Part shown: positions 6,097 to 8,016 of the stretch, one piece after another
Layout: every line of letters begins with the position of its first letter
How positions within the stretch are numbered: position 1 is the first letter of the stretch
From: Methylocystaceae bacterium
Lineage (GTDB): Bacteria; Pseudomonadota; Alphaproteobacteria; Rhizobiales; Beijerinckiaceae
Direction: 5' to 3'
Length of the DNA: 8,016 bases
Assembly (NCBI GenBank): GCA_003152255.1
Contig: PLZT01000151.1
Span: 1-8,016 of the forward strand
Made by a program: the position numbers and the translations under genes
The notes under the pieces: generated by a model
What the model saw: only the letters and a program-made list of their open reading frames with translations
Database searches by the model: none
What the model was told of the DNA's origin: nothing

Positions 6097-7233
6097 TCAG
6101 CCGTTGCCGAGGAGCCGCTCCGATTCAACGGATTCGCGCGGCGAATTTTGCGTGAAGGGCGAGACCAGACGCACGCGCTGGCCGAGGTAACGATCGACCT
6201 GCGTCATTGTCATGGCGGCGACTTCCTTGCCATCGGCCAGAGCACGATACCAGTGCGTCGTCCAGTCGACGGTCTCTCCGAAATCGAGCAGCGGCGACCA
6301 GCGGAGCATCTCGCGCGCCTTGGCGGTGTCGAGACGCAACAGATTGGCCTCATGCGGATGGTCGCCGTGATCGCGCGTCCAACTCGCGCCGCCGCCATAG
6401 GCGTCGATAAACCCCGTCACCAGCGCTTCGACGCTTTGTTCGCTGGCGGCTCCAGGGCCGAAATTCCAACCGCCATCAAGGCGGGTGGAGTCCGTCATGG
6501 CGGTTTCTATGAGCATCAGATAGCCGCTCAACGGCTCCAACACATGCTGCCAGGGCCGCACGGCGGCGGGGTTTCGGATGTGCAGCGCCCGACCGGCCAA
6601 GAACGCGCGGAACGCGTCGGGAATAATCCGGTCCGCCGCGAAATCGCCGCCGCCGATCACATTGCCCGCGCGCGCCGAAACGATCTTGGCGCTAGTCGCG
6701 TTCGAAAAATAGCTGTCGCGATAGGCGCCCGCGACGAGTTCGGCGCAGGCCTTGCTGTTGGAATAGGGGTCGTGTCCGCCCAACGCGTCGGTTTCGCGGT
6801 AGCCCCACACCCAATCCTTGTTCTCGTAACATTTGTCGGTGGTGACGACGAGGACGGCGCGAACGCTGGGCGTCGCGCGGGCCGCTTCCAAAACATTCAC
6901 CGTGCCCATCACATTGGTCGCGTAGGTGCACACGGGATCGGCATAGGCGGCGCGCACGAGTGGCTGCGCCGCCATGTGAATGACGATCTCCGGCGCCGCC
7001 GAGGTCATCGTCGCGCGCAAATGATCGAGGTCGCGTATGTCGCCGCGAATATCGTCGATCACCTCGCCGACGCGCGCCAGTTCGAACAGGTTCGGAGCGC
7101 TTGGCGGCTCCAATGAGTAGCCCGTCGCGCGCGCGTTGAGTCGGGCCAGCATCAAGGACAGCCACGAACCCTTGAAACCCGTGTGGCCGGTGAGAAAGAC
7201 GCGTTTGTCGAGCCAGAATGCCGAGGAGATCAC
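6097..7233 (-). CDS. rfbG: CDP-glucose 4,6-dehydratase
   Basis: This cytoplasmic short-chain dehydrogenase/reductase converts CDP-glucose to CDP-4-keto-6-deoxyglucose using bound NAD+; its product is the substrate of RfbH. From the chosen start it has 378 residues (Salmonella RfbG is about 359). Seen: the cofactor motif TGHTGFKGSW (15-24), the catalytic triad region TTDKCYENKDWVWGYRE (131-147; T132, D133, K134), the YxxxK pair Y157/K161 in DPYSNSK, ARAGNVIGGGD (187-197), RPWQHVLEPLSGY (226-238) and WNFGP (256-260). The GTG at 7233 is chosen because it overlaps the rfbF stop as GTGA, has a GGA 7 nt upstream, and yields the family's usual short lead (VISSAFW) before the Rossmann strand. An ATG at 7266 would add 11 residues and overlap rfbF more deeply. 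The C-terminal tail after about residue 358 is polar and looks extra. It is co-transcribed with rfbF and converges on the membrane protein gene. Confidence 0.96.
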   Translation of the reverse strand: MISSAFWLDKRVFLTGHTGFKGSWLSLMLARLNARATGYSLEPPSAPNLFELARVGEVIDDIRGDIRDLDHLRATMTSAAPEIVIHMAAQPLVRAAYADPVCTYATNVMGTVNVLEAARATPSVRAVLVVTTDKCYENKDWVWGYRETDALGGHDPYSNSKACAELVAGAYRDSYFSNATSAKIVSARAGNVIGGGDFAADRIIPDAFRAFLAGRALHIRNPAAVRPWQHVLEPLSGYLMLIETAMTDSTRLDGGWNFGPGAASEQSVEALVTGFIDAYGGGASWTRDHGDHPHEANLLRLDTAKAREMLRWSPLLDFGETVDWTTHWYRALADGKEVAAMTMTQVDRYLGQRVRLVSPFTQNSPRESVESERLLGNG

Positions 7234-8000
7234 CAGATTTTCCACTTCGCTTGGCCGGAGGTCCATTGTTCTTCGAGGTAGATTTTGTCGCGCAGAGTAT
7301 CCATCGGATACCAAAATCCATCGTGCACGAAGGCGCGCAATTCATCCTTCGCCGCGAGCGCGCTCACCGGCCCGCGCTCCCATATCGTGGCGTCGCCCTC
7401 GATCAGTTCGCCAACCTTGGGCGAGAGGAGAAAAAATCCGCCGCTGACCCAGCTTGCTTCCGCGACCGGCTTTTCGGCGAATGAGGTCACTCTTTCCCCG
7501 TCCAGCGTCATCGCGCCAAAGCGCATCGCCGGGCGAACGGCGGCGACCGTCGCGAGCTTGCCATGCGCCTTGTGAAAAGCCAGTTCCGCCGTGAGATCGA
7601 TGTTCGAGAGTCCATCGCCATAGGTGAGCGCGAACACCTCATCATTCGCGACATGCTCCAGCACGCGCTTGAGACGGCCGCCCGTTTGGGTCTGATCGCC
7701 AGTGTCCACGAGCGTGACGCGCCAGGGCTCGGCGGTTTCTCTGTGGACTTCCATCGCGCGGGTTGTCATGTCGAAGGTCACATCGGACATGTGCAAAAAA
7801 TAATTCGAGAAAAATTCCTTAATGAAATAGCCCTTGTAACCCAGACACAGCACGAACTCGTTGAAGCCGTGAGCGGAGTACGTCTTCATTATGTGCCACA
7901 GAATCGGCCTTCCGCCGATTTCGACCATTGGCTTGGGCCGCACCGAGGTCTCTTCGGCGAGGCGCGTTCCCAAGCCCCCGGTCAGAATTACAACCTTCAT
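7230..8000 (-). CDS. rfbF: glucose-1-phosphate cytidylyltransferase
   Basis: This cytoplasmic nucleotidyltransferase makes CDP-glucose and pyrophosphate from CTP and glucose-1-phosphate, the committed step to CDP-dideoxy sugars. It has 256 residues, against about 257 in Salmonella RfbF, and is full length. Seen: the nucleotide-binding signature GGLGTRL (8-14), RPKPMVEIGG with K23 (21-30), TQTGGRLKR (104-112), the metal-binding segment YGDGLSNID (127-135, D129), FAEKP (174-178), the sugar-binding region with W184 and GGFF (187-190), and FWYPMDTLRD (229-238, D234). The start is the ATG at 8000. A second ATG 5 nt upstream is out of frame and the ribosome site is weak (GAAAG), with only 16 bases visible upstream, so whether it is the first gene of the operon cannot be told. 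Its stop overlaps the rfbG start by 4 bp, which suggests translational coupling. Confidence 0.97.
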   Translation of the reverse strand: MKVVILTGGLGTRLAEETSVRPKPMVEIGGRPILWHIMKTYSAHGFNEFVLCLGYKGYFIKEFFSNYFLHMSDVTFDMTTRAMEVHRETAEPWRVTLVDTGDQTQTGGRLKRVLEHVANDEVFALTYGDGLSNIDLTAELAFHKAHGKLATVAAVRPAMRFGAMTLDGERVTSFAEKPVAEASWVSGGFFLLSPKVGELIEGDATIWERGPVSALAAKDELRAFVHDGFWYPMDTLRDKIYLEEQWTSGQAKWKIW

Positions 8001-8016
8001 CGCATGGATCTTTCGA

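Noticed and set aside
5853..6155. Possible frameshifted C-terminal continuation of the membrane protein
   Set aside because: The alternative frame becomes Arg-rich with no hydrophobic or conserved segment; the soluble tail in the main frame, with its late CW pair, resembles the ends of similar proteins, so no frameshift is needed.
6148..7116. 322-residue open frame on the plus strand
   Set aside because: It is fully antisense to rfbG, whose motifs are all intact; the His/Arg/Gly-rich composition is typical of a shadow frame in GC-rich DNA.

Overview
This 8 kb window comes from a GC-rich bacterial chromosome. It is most likely an alphaproteobacterium of the Rhizobiales/Hyphomicrobiales type, perhaps near the methylotrophic Methylocystis/Beijerinckia lineages. 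The placement rests on the DnaX sequence (N-terminal extension and loss of three of the four zinc-module cysteines, a form I recall from alphaproteobacteria), on the dnaX-SRP RNA pairing, and on codon use. The genus is a guess.

The left part (1-2273) is housekeeping, and everything in it is read on the minus strand. In transcription order it holds a small zinc-ribbon protein (2273-2025), a two-TM potassium channel with an RCK/TrkA domain (1940-870), the 4.5S-type signal recognition particle RNA ffs (about 802-709) with a recognisable sigma-70-like promoter, and the 5' part of dnaX (626 to the left edge). The 589 bases from 2274 to 2862 hold no gene I can support. They separate two divergent transcription units and contain one clean 8-bp inverted repeat.

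The right part (2863-8016) is a surface-polysaccharide locus. rfbH (CDP-4-keto-6-deoxyglucose-3-dehydrase, the E1 enzyme) lies on the plus strand. It is followed by a large polytopic membrane protein that looks like a GT-C-type glycosyltransferase but is uncharacterised. Converging on them from the right is a coupled minus-strand pair, rfbF (glucose-1-phosphate cytidylyltransferase) and rfbG (CDP-glucose 4,6-dehydratase), joined by a 4-bp GTGA overlap. The 176 bases between the convergent units (5921-6096) show no gene and no convincing terminator.

Together RfbF, RfbG and RfbH form a biochemical chain: glucose-1-phosphate to CDP-glucose, then CDP-4-keto-6-deoxyglucose, then the C3-deoxygenated intermediate that leads to 3,6-dideoxyhexoses (abequose, paratose, tyvelose, ascarylose) or branched derivatives such as yersiniose. 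Neither the usual reductase partner of RfbH (E3, RfbI/AscD) nor the final epimerase/reductase is in the window, so the end sugar cannot be named. The three sugar genes are split into two convergent units instead of the usual tandem rfbFGH order, with the membrane protein between them. I see no mobile element, tRNA, CRISPR array or defence system.
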